Shown: piece by piece, positions 1 to 8,792 of the stretch
How positions within the stretch are numbered: position 1 is the stretch's first letter
Layout: each line of letters opens with the position of its first letter
Assembly (NCBI GenBank): GCA_943846665.1
Contig: OX044358.1
Coordinates: forward strand, 372,001-436,000
Source of the DNA: Arcticimaribacter sp002477625
GTDB lineage: Bacteria > Bacteroidota > Bacteroidia > Flavobacteriales > Flavobacteriaceae
Reading direction: 5' to 3'
DNA length: 64,000 nt
Program-made: the position numbers and the translations under genes
The notes under the pieces: model-generated
The model's database searches: none
What the model saw: the letters and a program-made list of their open reading frames with translations, nothing else
Told to the model about the DNA's origin: nothing

Positions 1-722
1 GACTCTGTACCAGCACGAAGACCGCGCTCTTGAGAGCCTCCTAAAATAAAAGGTTGCAAGCCAGAATTCTTGCGAACAAAAGAAAAGCCTACCCCTTTTG
101 GACCGTGAAATTTATGTGCTGCAGCCGAAAGGAAATCGATTGCGATTTCTTCCAAATTAATCGCATAGTGTCCAACCCCTTGAACAGCGTCTGTATGAAA
201 CAAAGCGTCGTGTGTTATACAAAGGTTGGATACCCGTTCTAAATCAAGAATGGTTCCAATTTCGTTGTTGATGTGCATCAGACTCACCAGTTTTTTGGAG
301 TCATCAGCAGCGAGTAAATGGGCTAAATCAGTATAATCAACCGCTCCATCAGAGTTGGTTTTTACATAAAGCACTTTAGCAAGTTTTTGTTCCTCTAAAA
401 ATTCAACCGCATGCAGAATAGCATGATGTTCAATTCGGGAGGTAATTACGGTTTCAATATCTAAATCTTGAACGGCACAACGCACCAACATATTGTCGGA
501 TTCTGTACCCCCAGAAGTAAAAATAATTTCTTGTGGGTGGGCATTAAAATGTTTTGCAATACTCTTTCGAGCCGTTTCTATTTGCGTCTTAGCGGAACGC
601 CCAAAAGCATGGGTAGAAGAAGGATTTCCGAAGGTATCCTTAAGTACATCGTGCATAACATCTACTACTTCTGTTCGTATGGGCGTGGTAGCCGCATTAT
701 CAAAATAAATATTCTTAACCAT
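1..722 (-). CDS. cysteine desulfurase (IscS/NifS family), 3' part outside window
   Basis: PLP-dependent enzyme that takes sulfur from cysteine for Fe-S clusters and thio-modifications. Translating the minus strand from the ATG at 720-722 gives about 240 residues before the window edge. The N-terminus reads MVKNIYFDNAATTPI, followed by GNPSSTHAFGR, TSGGTESDN, EHHA, DAVQGVGH and the PLP-lysine region AAAHKFHGPKGVGF. The substrate-cysteine loop and C-terminal domain lie beyond the window, so IscS- and SufS-like subtypes cannot be told apart. It starts 20 nt after the stop of rocD on the same strand, so co-transcription is likely. Confidence 0.93.
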   Translation of the reverse strand, partial: MVKNIYFDNAATTPIRTEVVDVMHDVLKDTFGNPSSTHAFGRSAKTQIETARKSIAKHFNAHPQEIIFTSGGTESDNMLVRCAVQDLDIETVITSRIEHHAILHAVEFLEEQKLAKVLYVKTNSDGAVDYTDLAHLLAADDSKKLVSLMHINNEIGTILDLERVSNLCITHDALFHTDAVQGVGHYAINLEEIAIDFLSAAAHKFHGPKGVGFSFVRKNSGLQPFILGGSQERGLRAGTE

Positions 723-742
723 TCCTTATTTTTTTGTCCCCA

Positions 743-2035
743 TTAAGAATCTTGTGGTTCAAACTCTTTTAAGGTTGAAGTAATAATGTGAATACAATCG
801 AGCAGTTGTTCTTCCGTTATTACAAGAGGTGGGGCAAATCGGATGATGTTTCCGTGTGTAGGTTTGGCAAGTAAGCCCTTATCTCGCAAACGCAAACATA
901 TATTCCATGCGGTTTTACTGTCTTCAGTATCGTTGATAAGAATTGCATTGAGCAATCCTCTTCCACGAACTAAATTTACAATTTTACTGTCAGCAATGTA
1001 CAGATTCATTTGGGCTCTAAAAAGAGTTCCCAAGGTTCGTGCATTCTGTGTTAATTTTTCATCTCGTATAACTTCTAAAGCAGTCTGCGCTACCAAGGAT
1101 CCCATTGGGTTTCCTCCAAAGGTACTTCCGTGTTGTCCCGGTTGAATTACATCCATAATTGCACGATCGGCCAATACGGCAGAGACCGGATATACACCAC
1201 CGCTCAAAGCCTTACCTAATATCAATAAATCGGGACGGATATAGGTAGCTTCTTGACGTTCACATTGTGCTTCACAACTACAATTGCCGCACACGGCTAA
1301 CAAAGCCCCCGTTCGACCAATTCCGGTTTGAATTTCATCGGCAATCAACAACACATTGTACTGTGTGCAAACGGCACGTGCCTTGGCGATGAAATCTTCA
1401 TCTGGTGTATAAACACCAGCTTCTCCCTGAATGGGTTCTACCAAAAACCCAGCTACATTAGGTTTCGCTTGAAGTACTTTTTCTAAAGCTTCAGTATCGT
1501 TGTACGGTATGTGGATAAACCCTCCCGTATGTGGTCCAAAATGATCCTTGGATCCGGCATCAGATGAGAAGGAGATTATGGTCGTAGTTCTTCCGTGAAA
1601 GTTATTGTCACAAACTACTATCTGTGCTTGACCTTCAGGAATTCCTTTGATGGTATGTCCCCATTTACGGGTGATCTTAATCGCAGTTTCGACACCTTCT
1701 GCTCCAGTATTCATTGGAAGAAGGCTTTCAAAACCGAAGTATTCCGTTGTAAATTTTAGGTATTCTCCCAAACGGTTGTTGTGAAAGGCCCTAGAAGTTA
1801 AGGTCAAAGTAGCCGCTTGATCCTGTATGGTTTTGATTATTTTTGGATGGCAATGCCCTTGGTTTACGGCAGAATAGGCAGACAAAAAGTCGTAGTACTT
1901 TTTGCCTTCGACGTCCCATAAATGAACACCTTCGCCTTTTGCTAATACAACTGGAAGTGGGTGGTAGTCATGAGCCCCATATTGAGCCTCCAAGTCTAAA
2001 TGATACTGTGCGTTTTTTTGGATAGTAGATTCCAT
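743..2035 (-). CDS. rocD: ornithine--oxo-acid aminotransferase
   Basis: Class-III PLP aminotransferase converting ornithine plus 2-oxoglutarate to glutamate semialdehyde and glutamate in arginine/proline metabolism. The QYGAHDYHPLPVV and SAYSAVNQGHCHPKI segments are characteristic of ornithine aminotransferases; ADEIQTGIGRTG holds the cofactor-binding Asp and LGKALSGGVYP the PLP lysine. I chose the ATG at 2035 (MESTIQKN). A longer in-frame start at 2101 exists, but a TAnnTTTG-type element at 2104-2111 would place the transcript start close to 2101, and the family normally begins near the chosen start. Length is about 430 residues, normal for the family. Confidence 0.93.
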   Translation of the reverse strand: MESTIQKNAQYHLDLEAQYGAHDYHPLPVVLAKGEGVHLWDVEGKKYYDFLSAYSAVNQGHCHPKIIKTIQDQAATLTLTSRAFHNNRLGEYLKFTTEYFGFESLLPMNTGAEGVETAIKITRKWGHTIKGIPEGQAQIVVCDNNFHGRTTTIISFSSDAGSKDHFGPHTGGFIHIPYNDTEALEKVLQAKPNVAGFLVEPIQGEAGVYTPDEDFIAKARAVCTQYNVLLIADEIQTGIGRTGALLAVCGNCSCEAQCERQEATYIRPDLLILGKALSGGVYPVSAVLADRAIMDVIQPGQHGSTFGGNPMGSLVAQTALEVIRDEKLTQNARTLGTLFRAQMNLYIADSKIVNLVRGRGLLNAILINDTEDSKTAWNICLRLRDKGLLAKPTHGNIIRFAPPLVITEEQLLDCIHIITSTLKEFEPQDS

Positions 2036-2103
2036 ATTAAATTTTTTTAACGTTTTTAATACAAATTCCTTCTTAAAACTATTGGGAGAGAAATCATCCA
2101 AGA

Positions 2104-2111
2104 CAAACTTA
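2104..2111 (-). promoter_or_regulatory. Bacteroidota-type -7 element for rocD
   Basis: Reverse complement reads TAAGTTTG, an exact match to TAnnTTTG. No well-spaced TTG -33 element is visible. It would start transcription around position 2097, upstream of the chosen rocD start. Confidence 0.45.
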
Positions 2112-2192
2112 CAATTAATCTAAATATAAAAAATTAAATCTTGTTGAATAATTCTATTGCCAAAACAGTTTATAAAACCTTATTTTTACGGC

Positions 2193-3599
2193 ATGGGAAG
2201 ACGTAGTAAAAATGAACTATTCGAAGGAGTAAAAGTCGTAGACACAGCATCAAAAGGCAAGACCGTTGCCAAGACCGATGAGGGTGCCATTATTTTCTTA
2301 ACCAGCGGTGTTCCGGGAGATGTTGTAGACATTGCTACCTACAAAAAAAGAAAAGGTTTTTACGAAGGTAATATTGTCAAATTTCACAGCCTTTCGGAAC
2401 ACAGAACAGAACCCGTATGCGAACATTTTGGTGTGTGCGGAGGCTGCAAATGGCAGCACATGAGCTATGAAGCGCAACTGCTCTTCAAACAAAAAGAGGT
2501 GTCAGAAAACTTAAAGCGTATTGGGGGTCTCGAACTTCCCGAACTCAAACCCATTCTTCCAGTCGAAAATCCGTATTGGTATCGCAACAAAATGGAATTC
2601 TCTTTTTCTAATCAACGGTGGCTCACCAAAGAAGAGGTAGCTTCTGGAGCAGAATTTAACCGCAATGCCTTAGGCTTTCACAAGCCTGGAATGTGGGACA
2701 AAATAGTTGACGTTTCGACCTGTCACCTACAAGCCGATCCTTCCAATGCTATTCGGAATTTTATTCGTTCTTATGCACATAAAAACAAGGTGGCATTTTT
2801 TGACCCTAAAAATAAAACTGGCTTTTTACGAAGTTTAATGATTCGAACGACTTCGACCGAAGAAGTGATGATCGTACTTCAAGTTTTCCACAAAGAAGAC
2901 ACTATCTTATTTCCCCTGCTGGATGCCGTTGCTCAAGAGTTTCCAGACCTTACTTCCCTCCAATACGTAATCAATGGAAAGGCAAATGATACGCTCTACG
3001 ATCAAGAAATTGTTTGCTACAAAGGGCAAGACTATATTACCGAAGTAATGGAAGCTTTACAATTTAGAATTACGGCAAAATCATTTTATCAAACCAATTC
3101 GCTACAGGCGTATGAACTCTATAAAGTTGTGCGTGAACTTGCCGATTTACAAGGGGATGAATTGGTCTATGACCTGTATACAGGAACGGGTACCATTGCT
3201 CAGTTTGTTGCACAAAAAGCACAAAAAGTTGTTGGTGTAGATGTGGTTCCAGACTCTATAAATGCAGCAAAATCTAATGCGGTACACAACAAAATTGATA
3301 ATGTCTTTTTTGAAACCGGGGATATGAAAGCGATTTTTACAGAAGAATTCATTGACCGTCACGGCAAAGCTTACGTAGTAATTACCGATCCACCCCGCGA
3401 TGGAATGCATAAAGATGTAGTGCAACAACTACTGGATCTCAGTCCTGAGCGGATTGTTTACGTAAGTTGCAACAGTGCCACACAAGCACGTGATTTATCG
3501 CTCATGAAAGATCAGTATCGTTTGGTTGCCTCTCAGGCAGTTGACATGTTTCCGCAGACGCATCATGTAGAAAATGTTGTACTTTTGCAGAAGATATGA
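2193..3599 (+). CDS. rlmD: 23S rRNA (uracil-5-)-methyltransferase, RlmD/RumA type
   Basis: SAM-dependent methyltransferase making m5U in 23S rRNA (m5U1939 in E. coli). An N-terminal TRAM-like segment is followed by a 4Fe-4S motif with Cys at about 76, 82 and 85 (CX5CX2C) and a fourth Cys near 177 (VSTCHLQ). The Rossmann core DLYTGTGTIAQF and DPPRDGMHK follow; the catalytic Cys is in YVSCNSATQARDL, about residue 426. The frame extends upstream to a TTG at 2157, but the ATG at 2193 (MGRRSKNELFEG) fits the family start. The stop overlaps the next gene (ATGA). E. coli symbol used by homology; the exact target base is inferred. Confidence 0.88.
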   Translation: MGRRSKNELFEGVKVVDTASKGKTVAKTDEGAIIFLTSGVPGDVVDIATYKKRKGFYEGNIVKFHSLSEHRTEPVCEHFGVCGGCKWQHMSYEAQLLFKQKEVSENLKRIGGLELPELKPILPVENPYWYRNKMEFSFSNQRWLTKEEVASGAEFNRNALGFHKPGMWDKIVDVSTCHLQADPSNAIRNFIRSYAHKNKVAFFDPKNKTGFLRSLMIRTTSTEEVMIVLQVFHKEDTILFPLLDAVAQEFPDLTSLQYVINGKANDTLYDQEIVCYKGQDYITEVMEALQFRITAKSFYQTNSLQAYELYKVVRELADLQGDELVYDLYTGTGTIAQFVAQKAQKVVGVDVVPDSINAAKSNAVHNKIDNVFFETGDMKAIFTEEFIDRHGKAYVVITDPPRDGMHKDVVQQLLDLSPERIVYVSCNSATQARDLSLMKDQYRLVASQAVDMFPQTHHVENVVLLQKI

Positions 3600-4096
3600 T
3601 GAAAAACAAAATTGCTCCTTTGGTATTCCTCCTCTTCTGCTGCTTCCTTATAAGTAGTTGTGAAAAAGATGACATCTGTCTGATCGAAACACCAAGCACT
3701 CCAAGACTTATCGTTCGCTTATTTGACAAAGACAATCGCCAAAATTTTAAAGCTGCTGACTCCATCTCGATTTATGGTGTTGGACAAGAACAGGCATTGG
3801 TTACGCTAACGACCGACTCTCTAGTTCTTCCGCTAAAAACCCAAGCGGCTTTTACACAATATGCCTTTTTACTCAAAACGAGTACAGCAAGTACTACAGT
3901 TGGGGATACATTACAATTCAACTACAAACGTTACGATGAATACCTTAACCGCTCCTGTGGTTATCGCGCAAATTTCATACTAGACAACAACCTTATATCC
4001 TATCCAACTGCTGCACCTATTTGGATAGAATCCTTTGAAATATTAATTGACACCGTTTCCAATGAACAACAAACTCACCTGGCTATTTATCATTAG
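3596..4096 (+). CDS. DUF6452-family lipoprotein
   Basis: A 166-residue predicted lipoprotein: charged N-terminus MMKNK, hydrophobic stretch and lipobox LISSC at about residues 18-22. After this come EKDDICL and TPRLIVRLFD, which I associate with the DUF6452 family of Flavobacteriia. Function unknown. It overlaps the rlmD stop by 4 nt and the following DUF6048 gene by 35 nt. This arrangement recurs in the group as far as I recall, which suggests one transcript although a functional link to rRNA methylation is not obvious. Confidence 0.75.
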   Translation: MMKNKIAPLVFLLFCCFLISSCEKDDICLIETPSTPRLIVRLFDKDNRQNFKAADSISIYGVGQEQALVTLTTDSLVLPLKTQAAFTQYAFLLKTSTASTTVGDTLQFNYKRYDEYLNRSCGYRANFILDNNLISYPTAAPIWIESFEILIDTVSNEQQTHLAIYH

Positions 4097-4802
4097 CAGC
4101 TTGTTTTTGAGTTGGGGAACCGTTGCTCAAGAAAAAGAAGAAGTAAAACCTAAACAAGAAAGAAAAGAACCTAGAACCTATGCTCTAAGGGCTGGTATCG
4201 ATCTTTATAAACCCATACGTTCACAATTTGATAAAGAATATCAAGGCCTTGAAATTGTTGGAGATCTTAAGGTTGGAGAACGTCTTTATGTAGCTTCTGA
4301 GATTGGAAACGAAAAAAGAACCATTAAGTCCGAACAATTGAATTTTACTACTTCAGGAAGTTATATCAAAGTAGGAATAGATTATAATATGTATACCAAT
4401 TGGGTTGGGCTGAACAATGATATTTTCATCGGTCTTCGATTAGCAAGAAGTATTCATAAACACACGCTAAACAACTATTTGGTTTATATAACACATCACT
4501 ATTGGGACACGCCAATTACTAATAAGGGATTTGCTAACGGGGAAAGAGAAACATTGAGTACAGGGTGGATTGAAGTTATTTTTGGAACTAAGGTGGAAAT
4601 AACCTCCAAATTCTATTTAGGACTCAGCTTGCGGGTACACCGAATACTGACAGACGATCAGCCGGTGAATTTTGGAAATCTGTATGTTCCAGGATTCAAT
4701 ACGGTAACCGATCAAAATAAATTTGGTGCGAGTTTTAACTATACACTCACCTACTCCCTCCCTTTTCGCTTTAGAAAAGCTAAAGCTCCCGAGGCTCCTT
4801 AA
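4062..4802 (+). CDS. DUF6048-family outer-membrane protein
   Basis: About 246 residues with a signal peptide (MNNKLTWLFIISSLFLSWG, cleavage near VAQ). Alternating hydrophobic strands such as YALRAGIDLYKPI and FGASFNYTLTYSLPFRF are typical of small Bacteroidota beta-barrels of the DUF6048 type. The ATG at 4062 is preferred over the TTG at 4047 because it begins the signal peptide. The gene overlaps the DUF6452 gene by 35 nt and the convergent small membrane gene by 23 nt. Function unknown; outer-membrane location is inferred from the signal peptide and strand pattern. Confidence 0.75.
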   Translation: MNNKLTWLFIISSLFLSWGTVAQEKEEVKPKQERKEPRTYALRAGIDLYKPIRSQFDKEYQGLEIVGDLKVGERLYVASEIGNEKRTIKSEQLNFTTSGSYIKVGIDYNMYTNWVGLNNDIFIGLRLARSIHKHTLNNYLVYITHHYWDTPITNKGFANGERETLSTGWIEVIFGTKVEITSKFYLGLSLRVHRILTDDQPVNFGNLYVPGFNTVTDQNKFGASFNYTLTYSLPFRFRKAKAPEAP

Positions 4803-4998
4803 CCAATGGGATTTTAATATACAGTTTTCCTTTTTCTACCAAAAACTTAGGCGAAAACACACTTGCTAATAAGGCGGAAAAAGCAATCAATGGGATATAA
4901 GACATCGGAATTAATGTACCTATTATTGTTTTGATTACTACAAATAAAAATCCAAAACAAATGAGATTCAATACCAAGGCTTTTGTTTTTACATTCAT
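4780..4998 (-). CDS. small two-helix membrane protein, unknown function
   Basis: A 72-residue protein with two predicted transmembrane helices (about residues 7-27 and 34-51) and a short basic C-terminal tail. Its ATG overlaps the stop of the upstream THUMP methyltransferase (ATGA, 4995-4998), so it is probably translationally coupled to it. Its 3' end runs antisense into the DUF6048 gene. I do not recognise the family. Confidence 0.6.
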   Translation of the reverse strand: MNVKTKALVLNLICFGFLFVVIKTIIGTLIPMSYIPLIAFSALLASVFSPKFLVEKGKLYIKIPLVKEPREL

Positions 4999-6164
4999 GA
5001 TTCCTTTTGATTAAGTTTATGTAACTTTTTGGTTCCTTTATATATAGAGTAAAGCGATAACCTCGTTTCTAACTTCCCATTAAAAAGTTTTATTTTTCGT
5101 GAAGGGCGCAATCCAAGATGCTTTAGAGCTTCCATATTGGCACTGATTAGCCAAGCTTGCGTATCGGGATATTTCTGTTTCAATGTATCACCAATTTCAG
5201 CATAAAACTGATTTATATCTCCTTCTAACCGTTCTCCATAGGGGGGATTGCTTACAATATGCAAAGGGCGATCGGTTTCCTTTTCAGCATAAAGGAAATT
5301 GTTTTTTTCGATTCTAATGAACTCCTCTAAATTGGCGTTGCGTATATTTTCACCTGCTTTCTCTATCGCAGAGGGTGCTTTGTCAAAACCCGATATAGTA
5401 CCCGCTAAACCTCTGATTTTTCCGATCTGAGCTTCTTCAATTTTATAAAACAATTCTTCATCCCAGTCGTTCCACTTTTCAAAAGCAAATTCCTTGCGGT
5501 TGATGTTTGCCGGAATATTACAAGCCAACATTGCGGCTTCAATCAATATCGTACCACTACCACACATGGGATCAAGAAAATCGACCGTTTGGTCCCAACC
5601 CGATAACATGATGATCCCAGCGGCCAATACTTCGTTTAGAGGAGCGATATTGGTGGCGGTTCTATAGCCTCTATGATGAAGGGAACTTCCCGAACTATCC
5701 AAAGAAATAGTACATATATCTTTATCAATATGGATGTTGATTCGAAGATCAGGATGATCCAAATTCACATCCGGACGTTCGCCAGTATCCGCTCGAAAAC
5801 GATCGACAATAGCATCTTTAGCTTTTTGAGAAACATAAAGGGAATGGGTGAAGTTTTCTCCAAAAACGACACTGTCGATTGCTAAAGAGTTTTCAGGACT
5901 AAGATAATCTTGCCATGGAAAGTCATATACCATATTATACAGCTCATGTTCGTTGGTTATTCGAGCAGTGTGAATGGGTTTTAAAATTTTTAATGCCGTA
6001 CGCAAACTCATATTGGCTTTATACATAAAACCCTTATCTCCAGCAAAGTGAACCACACGATTGCCTTCTTCTACATCTTGAGCTCCCAAATTTTTGAGCT
6101 CTTCAGCTAACAAGCCTTCCATTCCGTAGAATGTTTTGGCCAACATTTTAAAATTACTTTCCAT
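4995..6164 (-). CDS. THUMP-domain class I SAM-dependent RNA methyltransferase
   Basis: About 389 residues, related to the RlmL half of E. coli RlmKL (23S rRNA m2G). A ferredoxin-like/THUMP N-terminus (KTFYGMEGLLAEELKNLGA) is followed by the Rossmann motif FLDPMCGSGTILIEA near residue 195 and the catalytic NPPYGER motif near 290. It lacks the RlmK domain, as usual outside gamma-proteobacteria. The ATG at 6164 was chosen over an in-frame TTG at 6206 because a perfect -7 element sits between them at 6183-6190. The guanosine target is inferred from the family. Confidence 0.85.
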   Translation of the reverse strand: MESNFKMLAKTFYGMEGLLAEELKNLGAQDVEEGNRVVHFAGDKGFMYKANMSLRTALKILKPIHTARITNEHELYNMVYDFPWQDYLSPENSLAIDSVVFGENFTHSLYVSQKAKDAIVDRFRADTGERPDVNLDHPDLRINIHIDKDICTISLDSSGSSLHHRGYRTATNIAPLNEVLAAGIIMLSGWDQTVDFLDPMCGSGTILIEAAMLACNIPANINRKEFAFEKWNDWDEELFYKIEEAQIGKIRGLAGTISGFDKAPSAIEKAGENIRNANLEEFIRIEKNNFLYAEKETDRPLHIVSNPPYGERLEGDINQFYAEIGDTLKQKYPDTQAWLISANMEALKHLGLRPSRKIKLFNGKLETRLSLYSIYKGTKKLHKLNQKES

Positions 6165-6182
6165 TCCCTTTTTTATTGCTAT

Positions 6183-6190
6183 CAAAAATA
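6183..6190 (-). promoter_or_regulatory. -7 element for the THUMP methyltransferase gene
   Basis: Reverse complement TATTTTTG matches TAnnTTTG exactly. It lies about 19 nt upstream of the chosen ATG and rules against the longer TTG start. No good -33 TTG is seen at the usual spacing. Confidence 0.5.
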
Positions 6191-6241
6191 GTTTAATTTT
6201 GCCCAATAAACGAAGGGAAACCTAACCTTCATAAATCCAGT

Positions 6242-6913
6242 ATGCAACTCAATTTATTACTTCCCTTTATTGCAGTATTTTTTGGTGCTGGTATTGCCCT
6301 ATACTTTCGACCCAAGACTCCATTGGGAATGAAGCTCATTCTAGCATTTAGCGGTTCTTTTCTGCTGTCCATTATCGTGATCGATATGCTGCCGCATATT
6401 TTCGAAAATCCAAACAACAATCCAGGAATTTGGATTATGGTTGGAATTGTATTTCAAATTTTATTGGAATTATTTTCAAAAGGCGCAGAACACGGGCATA
6501 CCCATCATACGAATAGCAATAAGCTGCCTTGGGTTCTTATCTTCAGTCTGTATATTCATGCCTTTATGGAAGGAATGCCGCTTACCCAACAGCCCGAACT
6601 CCTAATCGGAATCATCGTTCATAAAATTCCAATTGGAATGGTAATTACCTTATTACTCTGGGAAACACAAACCCCAAAATATCAAAAGATCATAGCCCTA
6701 TTTACTTTTGCAATAATGACACCTCTAGGCGGTTTTGTAAAAGAAAACGTTCTTGCTTTAGAAGCAATAACTACCACCATCGATGCGGTTGTGGTTGGTG
6801 TTTTACTTCACATTGCTACAACCATTCTTTTTGAAAGCTCTGCTGGTCATGTGTTTAACATCAGAAAATTCATTGCAATCCTTACTGGGATTTTAATTGC
6901 TGCTATTCTGTAA
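6242..6913 (+). CDS. ZIP-family divalent metal transporter
   Basis: A 223-residue inner-membrane protein with about seven to eight hydrophobic helices. A His-rich cytoplasmic loop (HGHTHH, about residues 84-89) and the two metal-binding helices HAFMEGMP and HKIPIG are ZIP signatures; in many ZIPs the second reads HKIPEG, so the usual Glu is Ile here. ZIP proteins import zinc or iron; the substrate cannot be fixed from sequence. The gene is divergent from the THUMP methyltransferase with a short shared upstream region. Confidence 0.82.
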   Translation: MQLNLLLPFIAVFFGAGIALYFRPKTPLGMKLILAFSGSFLLSIIVIDMLPHIFENPNNNPGIWIMVGIVFQILLELFSKGAEHGHTHHTNSNKLPWVLIFSLYIHAFMEGMPLTQQPELLIGIIVHKIPIGMVITLLLWETQTPKYQKIIALFTFAIMTPLGGFVKENVLALEAITTTIDAVVVGVLLHIATTILFESSAGHVFNIRKFIAILTGILIAAIL

Positions 6914-7091
6914 ACCTCTTTTTTACCGAATATTACACCAAGCATACCATTTATAAATTTGTTCATACCACTTACTACACTCTACATTGGGGTTGGCTCC
7001 ACTTTGAGGCATCTTTACAGTAAGAAACAAGGAAATATAAAATACTAAAGTACATATTTGAACTTAACCTAAGTTAATTATTTGTTTTAAG

Positions 7092-7124
7092 AACCCTGCG
7101 AAGCCCCCTTAGCAGGGTTTTTTT
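7092..7124 (+). terminator. rho-independent terminator
   Basis: Stem AACCCTGC / GCAGGGTT around a 12-nt loop, followed by a run of T. It lies about 180 nt after the ZIP stop codon. The stretch 6914-7091 has no ORF I can support and is probably a long 3' UTR. Confidence 0.8.
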
Positions 7125-7176
7125 CAAATAAGCAATACCGCAATAGTCTTTCCAAATTTTAATTTAACTATATATT

Positions 7177-7939
7177 ATGTCTACTCCAAATTTATTCGGT
7201 ACCCAGTACACCTATTTTTTAAGCGGATTAATTACACTAATGTTATTATTTTCATGTGAAAGTGAAGAAGATTTCAGTTGTATTATTGACCGCAACACAC
7301 CTACTGAGCAAAAAAGTCAACTTGATTATTTCGACCGACTCGGCTTATACGTTGAAGGTAATGTAACCATTAAGCAAGGAAAAGAGTCCTCAATTGTGCT
7401 AAAAGGAGACAGCGCCTTAGTAGATAGCCTCTATACAGCTGTAGAAAATAAAAAATTAATTATTGAATTACGATCCCCCTATTGCGCTCCTAACATTCCT
7501 CTAGAGATCATAGTCACAACACCTCAATTAACAGAATTTACCTTAGCTGAGAAAAGCCATACGGTACTTAGCGATTTTAAAAACCAACAAAAGTTAAAAA
7601 TCCAACTAAACAGCAATAGTACCGTTGAATTGAATGAACTTGAAGAGTTAAAGGAATTGGATATTAGTTTACAAGAAGGAGCTCATATCATAAGCCAGAA
7701 AAAAGTAAACAAAGTAGAACGTTTAAAAGTTAATATCAAAGGTGGTAGGTTCTTTTAATGGATACCCCATTGTAGCACAACATGTTACAATTAAGATAGA
7801 AGGCAGAGGAAGATGTGAAGTAACAGCACTAAATCGATTGACTGTTGATATTGTTGGAAACGCAAATGTTTATTGTAAAGGAATGCCAACAATACACAAA
7901 CGCATTACAGGAAAAGGTGATGTTTACTTTACAAACTAA
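7177..7939 (+). pseudogene. GIN-domain (DUF2807-like) lipoprotein gene with a +1 frameshift
   Basis: The first frame (7177-7758) encodes a lipobox (LMLLFSC, about residues 21-27) and a repetitive beta-strand domain of the GIN type (VEGNVTIKQG, LNSNSTVEL). It then hits a stop right after KVNIKGG. The +1 frame from about 7742 continues the same fold at once (GSFNGYPIVAQHVTIKIEG, LTVDIVGNANVYCKG, ITGKGDVYF) and ends at 7939. Removing one base near GGTGGTAGG (7741-7749) rejoins them into one ~253-residue protein. Function of GIN-domain lipoproteins is unknown. Whether the lesion is real or a sequencing error cannot be told here. Confidence 0.8.
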
Positions 7940-8792
7940 GTTGTAATCGAATTGCCTCCAAAGCTTCTAGAACAATCGTAAGCTCTGACCAAATAATAAA
8001 ATGATCCCATGATGCGTCATAATACAGGACACTTTCAGCATCTGGAATTTTCGACTGTAAATAGGCTACCGATTCGGGAGCGACCAAAACATCTGCTCCA
8101 CCTTGAATAAAAAACAATGGAACTTGGGTTTTTGCGAGTTGTTTTTCTAGTACATATAAATCATCAGAAAGGCGAAGCATTTCATTATTACTAGCTCGAA
8201 AGAAAGGAGCAATTAGATATTGAAGTGGGGTGTTTAAAATCCGATTATACCATTTAGGTATTTGATAAGGAGCAGCTACGGTTCCAGCAATACTAAGAAC
8301 GGCTGCAACCTGATTTGGATAATCAGCCCCTAGCTGAAGTGCCAATGCACCACGATAGGAATGTCCAGCAACCACACATTGAGAACAATACTGATTCACT
8401 ATTGATTTCAGGTAATCACTCTGCTCTGCTAATGCATAAGGTCCTTTGATTGTAGTTTTATGATAGGGAATACGGTCAATCGCAATTATAAAATAGTTGG
8501 TATAAATTTCAGGGTGAATCATCAATTCTTTCCAAGCTGTCCAATCGCCAGGGGAGCCATGAATTAAAAGTAAGGGTGTTTTAGTCGTATCGCCGTAGGT
8601 AATCTAATAAAGTGCACCTTCTTCGAATACCCTTTGGTGTTCTTCAGGCTGAAAACCTGATGGATCAAAATGATCTCTAAGTTCTGAAAGGGCAGTTTCT
8701 TTTTCCATCCAATGGGTTAGACCCATAGCCAGAAATACTAAAACAAACAGGATACCCAGTATCCAACTCATTATTTTCTTGACGAATTTCAA
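7929..8792 (-). pseudogene. alpha/beta hydrolase gene interrupted by an in-frame amber codon
   Basis: A membrane-anchored hydrolase: N-terminal helix (residues 6-26 from the ATG at 8792), then 62 residues ending at TAG (8604-8606). The same frame continues without a break as ITYGDTTKTPLLLIHGSPGD, with the oxyanion-loop HGSPG, nucleophile region AGHSYRGALAL, an Asp in QGGADVL and a His in WDHF. Besides the stop, the GxSxG elbow reads GHSYRG (second Gly lost) and the usual DRPGYGKS-like strand reads DRIPYHKT, which suggests genuine decay. The 3' end overlaps the GIN gene by 11 nt. It overlaps trhA by 4 nt and is downstream of it. Confidence 0.8.

Noticed and set aside
54..708. ORFs on the plus strand in the first 700 bases
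   Set aside because: Antisense to the cysteine desulfurase, which has clear family motifs on the minus strand.
6914..7091. Possible small RNA before the terminator at 7092
   Set aside because: No promoter element and no clear secondary structure; more likely a 3' UTR of the ZIP gene.
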